Part shown: piece by piece, positions 46,663 through 55,104 of the stretch
How the letters are laid out: each line of letters starts with the position of its first letter
How positions within the stretch are numbered: position 1 is the first letter of the stretch
Source of the DNA: Thiobacillus sp.
GTDB lineage: Bacteria; Pseudomonadota; Gammaproteobacteria; Burkholderiales; Thiobacillaceae
DNA: 64,000 bases
Assembly (NCBI GenBank): GCA_019459055.1
Contig: JAIBEI010000025.1
Location: 50,249-114,248, forward strand
Reading direction: 5' to 3'
Made by a program: the position numbers and the translations under genes
Notes under the pieces: model-generated
Database searches by the model: none
What the model saw: the letters and a program-made list of their open reading frames with translations, nothing else
What the model was told of the DNA's origin: nothing

Positions 46663-47268
46663 GTGTCTGTAAAGAAAAGAAAATCCGCAGAAGTTCGCCG
46701 CCACGACATCATCGAGGCGGCCATGGACATCATTCGTCATGAAGGCGTGGGCAAGCTCACCACCCGAACGCTATCCAAGGCGGTCGGCATCGCGCAGCCC
46801 ACCCTGTTTCTCCACTTTGGCAACAAGAGCCACATCCTGGTCGCGCTGGTGGACACCATTCAGGAGCGGCTGCAGAAGGGAATGGCCGGGCTCGGCCTGG
46901 CGCAGATGACGCCGCTGGAGCGCCTGAAGGCGGTCATCCGCGCCCATTTGAATTTCATCCAGCAGCAGCCGGGCATTCCCCGCCTGCTGTTCTCGGAAGC
47001 CTTGCAAAGCGGCGACCCCATTTTCCGCGACCGCATGAACGAACTGGTGATGTTCTTCCTGAATTTCATCGCCGGCCTGATCGCCGCCGCGCAGGAGGAG
47101 GGGGAAATCCGTGCGGACATTGTTCCCCAGCAGAACGCCTGCATTCTGATCGCGGCAGTGCAGGGGCTAGCTTTCCGCTGGATCCTCTCCGACCACCGCT
47201 TCGATCTGGCGGAGCAGGCCGATGCCGTCATCACGACCTTTGTCGAAGGCTGGGCGCCGCGGGTGTAA
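46663..47268 (+). CDS. TetR family transcriptional regulator
   Basis: This protein of about 201 residues has the TetR DNA-binding domain (VRRHDIIEAAMDIIRHEGVGKLTTRTLSKAVGIAQPTLFLHFGNKSHILVAL) and a helical ligand domain. The start is uncertain: GTG at 46663 gives a normal N-terminus, while ATGs at 46588 and 46618 would add 15-25 unusual residues rich in aromatic residues. It lies after the DUF2892 terminator and probably acts on the palindrome at 44394. Confidence 0.85.
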   Translation: MSVKKRKSAEVRRHDIIEAAMDIIRHEGVGKLTTRTLSKAVGIAQPTLFLHFGNKSHILVALVDTIQERLQKGMAGLGLAQMTPLERLKAVIRAHLNFIQQQPGIPRLLFSEALQSGDPIFRDRMNELVMFFLNFIAGLIAAAQEEGEIRADIVPQQNACILIAAVQGLAFRWILSDHRFDLAEQADAVITTFVEGWAPRV

Positions 47269-47279
47269 GGCTCATCCCG

Positions 47280-47633
47280 TCCGACCACACCGAGCCGCAA
47301 CGCATCCTGATCGCTTTCGACGGCAGCGCCACCACCCGCAAGGCGGTCGAGATGGTCGCGGCCAGCCCTGTCATCTGGTGATGGTCGGCGCCGACAAGGC
47401 AGAAGCCTGCGAGCCGCTGGACTCGACGCGAAGGAGGGCGGGATTCCAGGTGATCGCCGGCATTCGTTCAGGTCATCTCGAAGAGATCCTGCGCGCCTAC
47501 CGCACCGAACACGCCATCGACCTGATCGTGATGGGCGCGTACGGCCATTCCAAAGATCCGCGAATTCCTGGTCGGCAGCACCACCACCAAGCTGATCCGC
47601 CAGTCCAGCGTGCCGCTGCTGCTGTTGCATTAA
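47280..47633 (+). pseudogene. universal stress protein (UspA) pseudogene
   Basis: The first frame reads RILIAFDGSATTRKAVEMVAASP, a UspA start, then a stop. A second frame gives CHLVMVGADKAEACEPLD through IDLIVMGAYGHSK, and a third REFLVGSTTTKLIRQSSVPLLLLH with a stop at 47633. At least two frameshifts (near 47372 and 47551) and a missing segment between the first and second parts are needed. The ATP-binding G-x2-G-x9-GS motif is otherwise kept. Confidence 0.88.
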
Positions 47634-47667
47634 GGCCGGTTTCGACGGCGAGTACCGGAAACCGGCC
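47634..47667. terminator. hairpin between convergent UspA pseudogene and NnrS-like gene
   Basis: GGCCGGTTTC and GAAACCGGCC form a perfect ten-base stem with a 14-base loop. No clear T-run follows; it may work in both directions. Confidence 0.5.
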
Positions 47668-48954
47668 TCAGGAAAAGCGCCCGCCGTGGCGCGAAAACCG
47701 CCGCGCCACCGACAGCAGGTTGAACCACAGCAGCAGCGCCGATAACGCCAGCACGCCGCCCGCCGCAATGGCCAGCGGCTGCCACAGGGTGGCGCCGACA
47801 AGCAGCGCGCAGGCGGCGAGGTGAAGGCGGAACTGCCAGCGCGTCCAGCGTTCCGCAAGCATTTCTTTCATGGTGGGGATGCTGCCCACGCGCGCCTGCA
47901 GTTGCGCCTGCAGGTGAAACCAGGCGAGGAAGGGCACGATCTTGTAGAGCATGCCGTTCACCACGCTCACCGCGAAGCCGCCGATGAACAGCACCCCCAG
48001 CAGCAGGGGGTAGGCGTCGCTGGCTGCCCACGCCGGCCATAGTCGCGCCGCGAGCCAGACCGCCACGCAGGCGATCAGGCTGGCCATCCCGAGGCGCCAG
48101 TAATCGAGCGTGACGTCGGGCAGCTTCCTGCGCCGTTGCGCTTGCAGGCGCAGGGTGGCGACGGCAAACGCCAGGATGCCGCCGGCGAGGCCGGCATCGG
48201 CGATGAGGGCGGCGGCTGGGAAAAACAGCGGCGAGGTGGCGTGGAGCAGCAGCAGTGCGAACAGCGCGCCCGCCAGCCAGCGGGCGAGCCGCGGCGGATA
48301 GGGCGGCGTGATCTGGAACATCGGCACCACCTGGTAGGCCACGCCGATCACCAGCAGCAACACCCAGCCGAGCAGTCCGAAGGAGGCGTGTGCGGCGCTC
48401 GCGATTGCGCTCTCGGCGGCGGGCAGCTTCCACCAGCCGGCGCGCAACAGCGCAAGCGTCAGTCCGAGCAGCAGGGTGACGCCCAGACACGCCATCGCAA
48501 GCCGCACGCCGGTCACGGTGACGCCGGCCGCGGCGCGCGCGAGGCTGATCGATGCCATTGCCAGAAAGACGGTGATGCCGCCGCCAAGCAGGGCGATGCC
48601 AATGCCGAAAGCGGCCGGCGCGGCCGTCAGAAATCCCGTCATCAAGGCGATGGTTCCCAGCGTCAGCGGCGCATGGCTGAACCACGCCACCCACCGTGGT
48701 GCGGGGATGGACGAACCCGCCACCACCGGCAGCATCTGCAACAGTGCGCCCAGCATTACCATGGCGAGGAAGCCCAGCGTGAGCGCGTGGGTGAGGGCGA
48801 GCGTCTGCGGCGTCCAGCGCGAGGCCAGCGCCTCGGGCGCCCATACCATCAAGCCTGCGGCGGCCAGCAGAAACAGCGGGGCGGTCAGAAAAAACCGCAG
48901 CGGCAGGGAGTACGGCGGCGCCTGCCCGAAGGAGAGGCCGGCCTGCGGATTCAT
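47668..48954 (-). CDS. NnrS-like multi-helix membrane protein
   Basis: This protein of about 428 residues has some twelve helices. LTHALTLGFLAMVMLGALLQMLPVVAGSSIPAP, GVAYQVVPMFQITPPYP and VVNGMLYKIVPFLAWFHLQA carry in-helix histidines and prolines, like NnrS and heme-copper-oxidase-like proteins. It is longer than the relative at 40943. A start 12 codons upstream (48990) is also possible. It lies near hemerythrin and DUF2249, which supports an NO/nitrite role. Confidence 0.65.
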   Translation of the reverse strand: MNPQAGLSFGQAPPYSLPLRFFLTAPLFLLAAAGLMVWAPEALASRWTPQTLALTHALTLGFLAMVMLGALLQMLPVVAGSSIPAPRWVAWFSHAPLTLGTIALMTGFLTAAPAAFGIGIALLGGGITVFLAMASISLARAAAGVTVTGVRLAMACLGVTLLLGLTLALLRAGWWKLPAAESAIASAAHASFGLLGWVLLLVIGVAYQVVPMFQITPPYPPRLARWLAGALFALLLLHATSPLFFPAAALIADAGLAGGILAFAVATLRLQAQRRRKLPDVTLDYWRLGMASLIACVAVWLAARLWPAWAASDAYPLLLGVLFIGGFAVSVVNGMLYKIVPFLAWFHLQAQLQARVGSIPTMKEMLAERWTRWQFRLHLAACALLVGATLWQPLAIAAGGVLALSALLLWFNLLSVARRFSRHGGRFS

Positions 48955-49148
48955 TGTGCGGCCCGCCTTATCGTGTAAACCACAGTTCATTCACCACAGG
49001 GAAAACAATCGGTTGCAGGAAGGCGTGCCGTCGCCAAACTGCCGAATGGCGGCCTAGAGGGATTTCTGGGGGTTTTTTCCTTGCTTTTCAACGCTGTGCC
49101 TTTATGTCCCAAGGGATGCCGTCCCTGCGGGACCGATCTCTATTGCTC

Positions 49149-49391
49149 TTATGAATCTTCGCCGGCCTGGCAGATCAGGATGACGTAGCTGCCGTCGGCT
49201 TCCATCTGCGTGGTGTGGCGATAGCCTCTTTCGACGAGCAAGGGATAGAGCGGAAACGGTTCGCGGTGCAGCAGCATGCGGATCGACTGGCCGGGGCGCA
49301 GCTCGTCCAGCGCGTTCAAAACCATTTCCATCGGCTCCGGCGGTCTCAGCCAGCGCGCGTCGATGAGGATTTCGTCCGTCGGGGAGGGCAT
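49149..49391 (-). CDS. DUF2249 domain protein
   Basis: This 80-residue protein has ILIDARWLRPPEPMEMVLNALDELRPGQSIRMLLHREPFPLYPLL, the DUF2249 pattern, with LHREPFPLY in place of NDHDPLPLL. Function unknown. It begins eight bases after the hemerythrin stop, so the two are one operon. It is a divergent paralogue of 42094. Confidence 0.8.
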   Translation of the reverse strand: MPSPTDEILIDARWLRPPEPMEMVLNALDELRPGQSIRMLLHREPFPLYPLLVERGYRHTTQMEADGSYVILICQAGEDS

Positions 49392-49399
49392 ACGGATCC

Positions 49400-49855
49400 C
49401 TACGGCGCTTCAGGCTCTGTGGAAACGGCCTCCATCGACCGGAGCAGGTCGTCGAGTTCGCCACCCAGGGCCTGGTCGGTCATGGGATAGAGCACGTTTT
49501 CTTCCTTCAGGTTGTGCTGCTGCATCAGCATGTTGAGCGTTTCCGACAGGCCGAGATAGCGGTCGTGATCGGTGCTGGCTACGGCGCCAGCCATTTCCCG
49601 TATCAGATCGCGCATCTGCCCGTGCTCCATGCGCATGACCTGCGTCGGCCCCATGCTCATGCCGGTGCGGGCTTCGAAGGCGGGAAACAGCACCTTTTCC
49701 TCCATCGCCAGGTGGTGCGCCATCGCGGCCTGGAAGCGTTCGAACAGGCTGCGCGCGCTGTCCCAGTTTTTTTGCGCCGCGGCATCTTCGGCGGCTGCGA
49801 ACAAATCGTCGCAGGCGCGGTGATCCCCGCCCATGAAATCCAGAATCGTGCTCAT
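49400..49855 (-). CDS. hemerythrin HHE-domain protein
   Basis: This 151-residue four-helix protein has the di-iron ligands in MGGDHRACDDLF, MAHHLAMEEKVLFPAFE, RMEHGQMRDLI and QQHNLKEENVLYPM. Such proteins bind O2 or NO, or repair iron centres under nitrosative stress. ATG at 49855 follows GGGGA. It is divergent from nrdD over 133 bases. Confidence 0.9.
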   Translation of the reverse strand: MSTILDFMGGDHRACDDLFAAAEDAAAQKNWDSARSLFERFQAAMAHHLAMEEKVLFPAFEARTGMSMGPTQVMRMEHGQMRDLIREMAGAVASTDHDRYLGLSETLNMLMQQHNLKEENVLYPMTDQALGGELDDLLRSMEAVSTEPEAP

Positions 49856-49988
49856 CGGTTTTCCCCGTGTTTGCTGAAGCCAGAGTGTATCAGGACAAAC
49901 AAACCGGTAAATCATCTTGACGTTTTATCTACATGTTGTATGGTTGTTGGGTGATCAGCACAAAATATAGACAAATGAGGAGATGACG

Positions 49989-52019
49989 ATGTCGGACGTG
50001 GGGTTGGGTGCAGTGGTGTCGATGTTGCCGCACGAGGTGATCAAGCGGGACGGGCAGCGGGCGGATTTCGATGCGGGAAAGATCCGCTCGGCGCTGTTGC
50101 GCGCAGGCCAGGCCAGCGGCGAATTCGGCGAGGCGGAGGCGGATCTGCTGACCGCCCAGGTGGCGAAGGTGCTGATCCACAGCTTCCGCGGTTCGCCCCC
50201 GGAAATCGAGCGCATCCAGGACGTGGTCGAGCAGAGCCTGATCGCAGCCAACCACCTCGCCACCGCGCGCGCCTACATCGTCTATCGCGAAACCCACAAG
50301 AAGCTGCGCCAGGACCGCAAGACGGTGGTGGACGTGGAAACGTCGATCAACGAATACCTGTCGCGCCAGGATTGGCGCGTCAATGCCAACGCCAACCAGG
50401 GCTACAGCCTGGGCGGGCTGATCCTCAACGTCTCCGGCAAGGTGGTGGCCAACTACTGGCTCAACCACGTCTACGCCCCCGAACTCGGCGAAGCGCACCG
50501 CGACGGTTCGATCCACGTCCACGACCTCGACATGCTGGCCGGCTACTGCGCCGGGTGGTCGCTGCGCACCCTGCTGCACGAAGGCCTGAACGGCGTGCCG
50601 GGCAAGGTCGAGGCGGGGCCGCCCAAGCACATGTCCTCCGCGGTCGGCCAGATCGTCAACTTCCTCGGCACGCTGCAGAACGAATGGGCCGGGGCGCAGG
50701 CGTTCAGCTCGTTCGACACCTACATGGCGCCGTTCATCCGCAACGACAATCTGCCCTACAGCCAGGTCAAGCAGTACATCCAGGAACTGATCTACAACCT
50801 CAACGTGCCGTCACGCTGGGGCACCCAGACGCCGTTCACCAACCTGACCTTCGACTGGGTGTGCCCGGAAGACCTGCGCGAGCAGGTGCCGGTGGTCGGC
50901 GGCAAGGAGATGCCGTTCACCTACGGCGACCTCCAGGTCGAGATGGACATGATCAACCGCGCCTACATCGAGGTGATGACCACCGGCGACGCCAAGGGCC
51001 GCGTGTTCACCTTCCCGATCCCGACCTACAACATGACGCCGGATTTCCCCTGGGAATCGGAAAATGCCGACCGGCTGTTCGCCATGACCGCGCGCTACGG
51101 CCTGCCGTATTTCCAGAACTTCATCAATTCGGAGATGAAGCCGAACCACATCCGCTCGATGTGCTGCCGCCTGCAGCTCGACCTGCGCGAACTGCTCAAG
51201 CGCGGCAACGGCCTGTTCGGCTCGGCCGAGCAGACCGGCTCGGTCGGCGTGGTGACGGTCAACTGCGCGCGCCTGGGCTATGAATACAAGGGCGACGAGG
51301 CCGGCCTGTTGCGCCGCCTCGACGCCCTGCTCGACATGTCGCGCAACGGCCTGGAAATCAAGCGCAAGGAAATCCAGCGCCTGATGGACAACGGCCTGTT
51401 CCCTTACACCAAGCGCTATCTCGGCACCCTGCGCAATCACTTCTCGACCATCGGCATCAATGGCGTCAACGAGATGATCCGCAATTTCACCGCGGACGAG
51501 CACGACATCACCTCCGAATGGGGCCACGATTTCGCGGTTCGGCTGCTCGACCACATCCGTGGGCGCATCGCCGCCTTCCAGGAAGAAACGGGCCACATGT
51601 ACAACCTGGAGGCCACGCCGGCCGAGGGCACCACCTACCGCTTCGCCAAGGAGGATCGCAAGCGCTATCCGGACATCCTGCAGGCGGGCACCGACGACGC
51701 GCCGTATTACACCAACTCGTCGCAGTTGCCGGTGGGCTTTACCGACGACGCCTTCGAAGCGCTGGAACGGCAGGACGATTTGCAGCGCAAGTACACCGGC
51801 GGCACCGTGCTGCACCTTTACATGTCGGAGAACATTTCCTCGGCCGATGCCTGCCGCAATCTGGTTCGCCGGGCGTTAACGCGCTTCCGCCTGCCCTACA
51901 TCACCATCACGCCCACATTTTCGATTTGCCCCAAGCATGGCTACCTCGCCGGCGAGCACGAGTTCTGCCCCACCTGCGACGAAGAAGCCCTGTCCCGTAA
52001 ACGTGCTGTTACCGCCTGA
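49989..52019 (+). CDS. nrdD: class III anaerobic ribonucleoside-triphosphate reductase, catalytic chain lacking the glycyl-radical segment
   Basis: NrdD reduces ribonucleoside triphosphates without oxygen. The 676 residues have an ATP-cone (about 12-100), the ten-stranded barrel with the active-site SMCCRLQLD, and the zinc motif CPKHGYL...FCPTC near the end. The chain stops after DEEALSRKRAVTA, before the R-V-x-G-Y glycyl-radical site that normally closes NrdD. That site is on the next gene. Start at 49989 has TGAGGAG six bases upstream. Confidence 0.93.
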   Translation: MSDVGLGAVVSMLPHEVIKRDGQRADFDAGKIRSALLRAGQASGEFGEAEADLLTAQVAKVLIHSFRGSPPEIERIQDVVEQSLIAANHLATARAYIVYRETHKKLRQDRKTVVDVETSINEYLSRQDWRVNANANQGYSLGGLILNVSGKVVANYWLNHVYAPELGEAHRDGSIHVHDLDMLAGYCAGWSLRTLLHEGLNGVPGKVEAGPPKHMSSAVGQIVNFLGTLQNEWAGAQAFSSFDTYMAPFIRNDNLPYSQVKQYIQELIYNLNVPSRWGTQTPFTNLTFDWVCPEDLREQVPVVGGKEMPFTYGDLQVEMDMINRAYIEVMTTGDAKGRVFTFPIPTYNMTPDFPWESENADRLFAMTARYGLPYFQNFINSEMKPNHIRSMCCRLQLDLRELLKRGNGLFGSAEQTGSVGVVTVNCARLGYEYKGDEAGLLRRLDALLDMSRNGLEIKRKEIQRLMDNGLFPYTKRYLGTLRNHFSTIGINGVNEMIRNFTADEHDITSEWGHDFAVRLLDHIRGRIAAFQEETGHMYNLEATPAEGTTYRFAKEDRKRYPDILQAGTDDAPYYTNSSQLPVGFTDDAFEALERQDDLQRKYTGGTVLHLYMSENISSADACRNLVRRALTRFRLPYITITPTFSICPKHGYLAGEHEFCPTCDEEALSRKRAVTA

Positions 52020-52042
52020 CCCGGACCACAAAGGAGACTGAA

Positions 52043-52234
52043 ATGAACGATATGACCATTCCGACCCAAGTTCTGAACGCCGCTGCCGCACTGAAGGACG
52101 AAGAGCGCACCCGCTGCGAAGTGTGGACCCGCGTGATGGGCTACCACCGCCCGGTGACGAGCTTCAACAAGGGCAAGCAGAGCGAGCATCGCGAGCGGCG
52201 CCACTTCGTCGAAAGCTGCTGCACACCCGGCTGA
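52043..52234 (+). CDS. separate glycyl-radical subunit of class III ribonucleotide reductase
   Basis: This 63-residue protein carries RCEVWTRVMGYHRPVTSFN followed by KGKQSEHRERRHF. It is the C-terminal glycyl-radical segment of NrdD, with the radical glycine at residue 33. It starts 23 bases after nrdD in a different frame, has its own AAAGGAG site at good spacing, and has a 24-residue N-terminal lead (MNDMTIPTQVLNAAAALKDE...). This points to a split enzyme rather than a simple frameshift. NrdG, the activase, follows 44 bases later. Confidence 0.85.
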   Translation: MNDMTIPTQVLNAAAALKDEERTRCEVWTRVMGYHRPVTSFNKGKQSEHRERRHFVESCCTPG

Positions 52235-52255
52235 TTCCGCCATGCCGCGCCCACG

Positions 52256-52290
52256 ATCATGACGCTACGCCAACCATCATGACGCTACGC
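52256..52290 (+). repeat. 20-bp tandem duplication at the nrdG start
   Basis: ATCATGACGCTACGC occurs at 52256-52270 and again at 52276-52290. The first copy starts a seven-codon frame MTLRQPS whose TGA overlaps the nrdG ATG. Confidence 0.8.
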
Positions 52291-52974
52291 GTGGGCGGCT
52301 TGACACCGCTTTCCACCACCGACTGGCCCGGCATGCTGGTCGCGGTGGTGTTCTGCCAGGGCTGCCCGTGGCGCTGCGGCTATTGCCACAATCCCGGCCT
52401 GATTCCCGCGCGCGGCGACCACGAAATCCCCTGGGAAGACGTGCTGGCCTTTTTACGTCGGCGCCAGGGGCTGCTCGACGGCGTGGTGTTTTCCGGCGGC
52501 GAGCCGACCGCGCAGGCGGGCCTGCCGGATGCCATGCGCGAGGTGCGCGAACTCGGATTCAAGGTCGGCCTGCACACCGGCGGCATGTACCCGCAGCGGC
52601 TGGCGGCGGTGCTGCCGCTGGTCGACTGGGTGGGACTGGACGTGAAAGCGCCGTTTGCGGAGTATGCGCGCGTCACCGGCGTGACCGGCAGCGGCGAGCG
52701 GGCGCATGCCGGCCTGCTGGAAGTGGTGGCGTCCGGCGTCGCCCATGAAGTCCGCACCACCGTGCATCCGGCGCTGCTGGCCGATGCCGTAGTGGTCGGC
52801 CTCGCGCACGACCTGGCCGGGCGCGGGGTGAAACATTACGTCCTCCAGGCCTTCCGTAGCCAGGGGTGTGCGGACGAGGCCCTGCGCCGGAACGCGACGC
52901 GCGACCGGCCCTTGCAGGAAGTGGGCGAGGGACTGGCCGGGCTGTTCGAGGATTTTTCGGTGCGCGCGACGTAG
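52279..52974 (+). CDS. nrdG: anaerobic ribonucleotide reductase activating enzyme (radical SAM)
   Basis: NrdG makes the glycyl radical on NrdD. The 231 residues begin MTLRVGGLTPLSTTDWPG and carry CQGCPWRCGYC (CX3CX2C within it), VFSGGEPTAQ and VDWVGLDVKAPF, typical of NrdG and related activases. The ATG has no purine-rich site but overlaps the stop of a seven-codon leader frame made by a 20-bp duplication. Confidence 0.93.
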   Translation: MTLRVGGLTPLSTTDWPGMLVAVVFCQGCPWRCGYCHNPGLIPARGDHEIPWEDVLAFLRRRQGLLDGVVFSGGEPTAQAGLPDAMREVRELGFKVGLHTGGMYPQRLAAVLPLVDWVGLDVKAPFAEYARVTGVTGSGERAHAGLLEVVASGVAHEVRTTVHPALLADAVVVGLAHDLAGRGVKHYVLQAFRSQGCADEALRRNATRDRPLQEVGEGLAGLFEDFSVRAT

Positions 52975-53019
52975 CCTGGTCTTGCGGAACAGTAAGACAG
53001 TAAGACTGGGCGGCCGGCT

Positions 53020-53946
53020 TCAGAATGCGGCCGCCTCCGCTTCCAGGTAGGCGCGGCTGGCGTTGCCGCCGCTCAGCAGATTGAAGTTGGGCAGCTTCGA
53101 ATAGGCGCTTTGATCCAGCGTGTCGAGCGCGGTTTGCAAGTCCTCGCCGGCATCGACCGCGCGCTTCATGTGGTCGCGCAGCAGCACCAGATAATCCCGT
53201 GTTTCGCGGCGCGCCTTGGCAAGATCGCAGACAGCGCCATGCCCCGGCACGATGCGCGCGGGCTTGAGCGCGGCCATCGCATCGAATGATGCAATCCCTC
53301 CGGCCACACTGCTGAACGGAAACACCCCCAACAGGCGGTCGGTGACCACGATGTCGCCGCCGAACACGACGCGGCTCTGCGGCAGCCAGACCATGATGTC
53401 GCCGGGGATGTGGGCGGGGGCGGTGAAAATCAGCTCGAAATCGGTTTTGCCCAGCCGCAGGCGATGGCGCGTCTCGAAGGTCTGCGTCGGCAGCACAACC
53501 CGGGTGCCTTCCAGTTTTTCCTTGAGTTCGCCCTGCAGCGACTGGATCAGTTGCGCGCCGCGTTCCTCGGCGTCCGCGCGCATGTTCTGGTGGCCGATGA
53601 TGGGCACGCCCAGCGTGACGAAATAGCTGTTACCCAGCCAGCGGTGGTCCTGTCCGCCGGTGTTGATCACGACTTTGACCGGCTGCCGGGTCACCCGGCG
53701 AATCGCCTGGTGAATCTGCTTGCCGACCTGATACGACGACCCGCTGTCGATCACCACCACGCCTGCCGTCGTCACCACGAATCCGGTGGTGGCGTTCATC
53801 GCCTCGTTTTCGTAGGTGCGCCCGCCGACCTCGCCGACGAAGGCATAAACCCCCGGCGCGACACGTTGCGGCTTGAGCGTGAGCGCGTGAACCGGGGCGA
53901 TCAGCCCGAGCAGAACAAGGGCGAAGAAGAAGCGAATGATCTGCAT
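53020..53946 (-). CDS. metallo-beta-lactamase fold protein (SoxH-like), metal motif altered
   Basis: This 308-residue periplasmic protein has a signal peptide IIRFFFALVLLGLIAPVHA. The fold is of the SoxH/quinoprotein-relay type hydrolases: TGFVVTTAGVVVIDSGSS, GDIMVWLPQSRVVFGGDIVV, and ARIVPGHG. The metal motif HxHxDH after VVINT is replaced by GGQDHR, so zinc binding is doubtful. The ATG at 53946 has AAAGGA; an ATG at 53961 overlaps the cytochrome stop. It follows the cytochrome gene. Confidence 0.8.
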   Translation of the reverse strand: MQIIRFFFALVLLGLIAPVHALTLKPQRVAPGVYAFVGEVGGRTYENEAMNATTGFVVTTAGVVVIDSGSSYQVGKQIHQAIRRVTRQPVKVVINTGGQDHRWLGNSYFVTLGVPIIGHQNMRADAEERGAQLIQSLQGELKEKLEGTRVVLPTQTFETRHRLRLGKTDFELIFTAPAHIPGDIMVWLPQSRVVFGGDIVVTDRLLGVFPFSSVAGGIASFDAMAALKPARIVPGHGAVCDLAKARRETRDYLVLLRDHMKRAVDAGEDLQTALDTLDQSAYSKLPNFNLLSGGNASRAYLEAEAAAF

Positions 53947-53957
53947 GGGCGTTCCTT

Positions 53958-54449
53958 TCATTTCAGTTCATATCCGGCATGGCAGGCCACGCAGCTGCCC
54001 TGCATCTGCGATAGCGCGCGCAAAGCCGGGCCGACGTCGCCGGTGGCCCCGGCCTCCTGCGCCGCCACCGCAAACCGGCTGGCGGCCTGGTGCATGGCGT
54101 GGCCGGTCTGGCGCATTCCGGCAGGCATGTATTTGGCAACCTCATGCGCGCCATGGCGCTGCAGCGAACTGATTCCGAGGCGGGTTTCCGCGACGTCGGC
54201 CGCGGCATCGAACTGCTTGTCGGCGAGGTGGGCGGTGATCTCCTGGATGGCCAGAAGATGGTCGCGCATGTTGGCCAGCGTTTCCGCCTTGAGTGCGGGC
54301 GGAAAGCGTACGGGCTCGCGCGCGGCTGGTGCGGCGCCGGGAGGGTTGTCGGCATGATGCCCGGCGTGAGGATCGGCGTGAGGATCGGCGGCGGCCCAGA
54401 CAGCCGTGGTCATGGCCAGGCCGAGGGCGAGGGTCAGGGTGGTTTTCAT
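53958..54449 (-). CDS. secreted c-type cytochrome with C-terminal CxxCH
   Basis: This 163-residue protein has a signal peptide (MKTTLTLALGLAMTTAVWA), a His/Asp-rich segment (ADPHADPHAGHHAD) that could bind metal, a helical body, and heme site CVACH eight residues from the end. The layout is like cytochrome c'. It is co-directional with the metallo-beta-lactamase-fold gene and divergent from a Crp/Fnr gene. Confidence 0.85.
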   Translation of the reverse strand: MKTTLTLALGLAMTTAVWAAADPHADPHAGHHADNPPGAAPAAREPVRFPPALKAETLANMRDHLLAIQEITAHLADKQFDAAADVAETRLGISSLQRHGAHEVAKYMPAGMRQTGHAMHQAASRFAVAAQEAGATGDVGPALRALSQMQGSCVACHAGYELK

Positions 54450-54497
54450 GAATGCTCCATGGGTGACTGGGGCAGAGTGTAGGACGCGGCGCGACGA

Positions 54498-55097
54498 ATG
54501 CGTATGATTTTGCTCATGCTTCGAATGGACGCCCTGACCGATATCGAAACCTGGCTCGCGCGTCACGCCGAGTCGCGCGCGATCGCCAAAGATGCGCGGG
54601 TGTTTGCCTGCGGCGAGAAGCCCGCCAGCCTGTTCTGGGTAAGGGCCGGGGAACTGCAGCTGGTCCGCCACACGCCGCAGGGCGAACGCGTGATTCTGCA
54701 GCGCTGCTCGCGCGGCGCGCTGGCCGAGGCGTCGTTGTTTTCGCATCGCTACCATTGCGACGGCGAGGCGGCGGTGGACAGTCTGGCGTGGGTGCTGCCG
54801 CTGGCGGATTTCCATGCTGCGTTGAGCGAGGCGGATTTCAGCCGTGCCTACACGATGTGGCTGTCGCATACCATCCGCGGTTTGCGCGGGCAGTGCGAGC
54901 GACTGAGCCTGCCGCGCGCCGAGGATCGCGTGCTGCATTACCTGCGCGAGCATGGCCGCTTTGAACGGGATGGCTGCCCGCTCAAGACCTGGGCCGGCGC
55001 GCTGGGCATGACGCACGAGCATTTGTATCGCACCCTGTCGACGTTGCACAGGGAAGGGCGCATCTGCCGCAGCGCGCACGCGATCAGCCTGGCCTGA
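54498..55097 (+). CDS. Crp/Fnr family transcriptional regulator
   Basis: This protein of up to 199 residues has a cyclic-nucleotide-binding-type beta-roll (ARVFACGEKPASLFWVRAGELQLVRHTPQGERVILQRCSRGALAEASLF) and a C-terminal HTH (LKTWAGALGMTHEHLYRTLSTLHREG). It lacks Fnr's N-terminal cysteine cluster. The start is unclear; ATGs at 54516 and 54525 are alternatives. It probably controls the divergent cytochrome operon. Confidence 0.85.
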   Translation: MRMILLMLRMDALTDIETWLARHAESRAIAKDARVFACGEKPASLFWVRAGELQLVRHTPQGERVILQRCSRGALAEASLFSHRYHCDGEAAVDSLAWVLPLADFHAALSEADFSRAYTMWLSHTIRGLRGQCERLSLPRAEDRVLHYLREHGRFERDGCPLKTWAGALGMTHEHLYRTLSTLHREGRICRSAHAISLA

Positions 55098-55104
55098 ACG
55101 CCGT

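Noticed and set aside
49856..49988. NrdR box before nrdD
   Set aside because: I could not find a pair of ACAnnATATAtTGT-like sites; the region is AT-rich with only partial resemblance.
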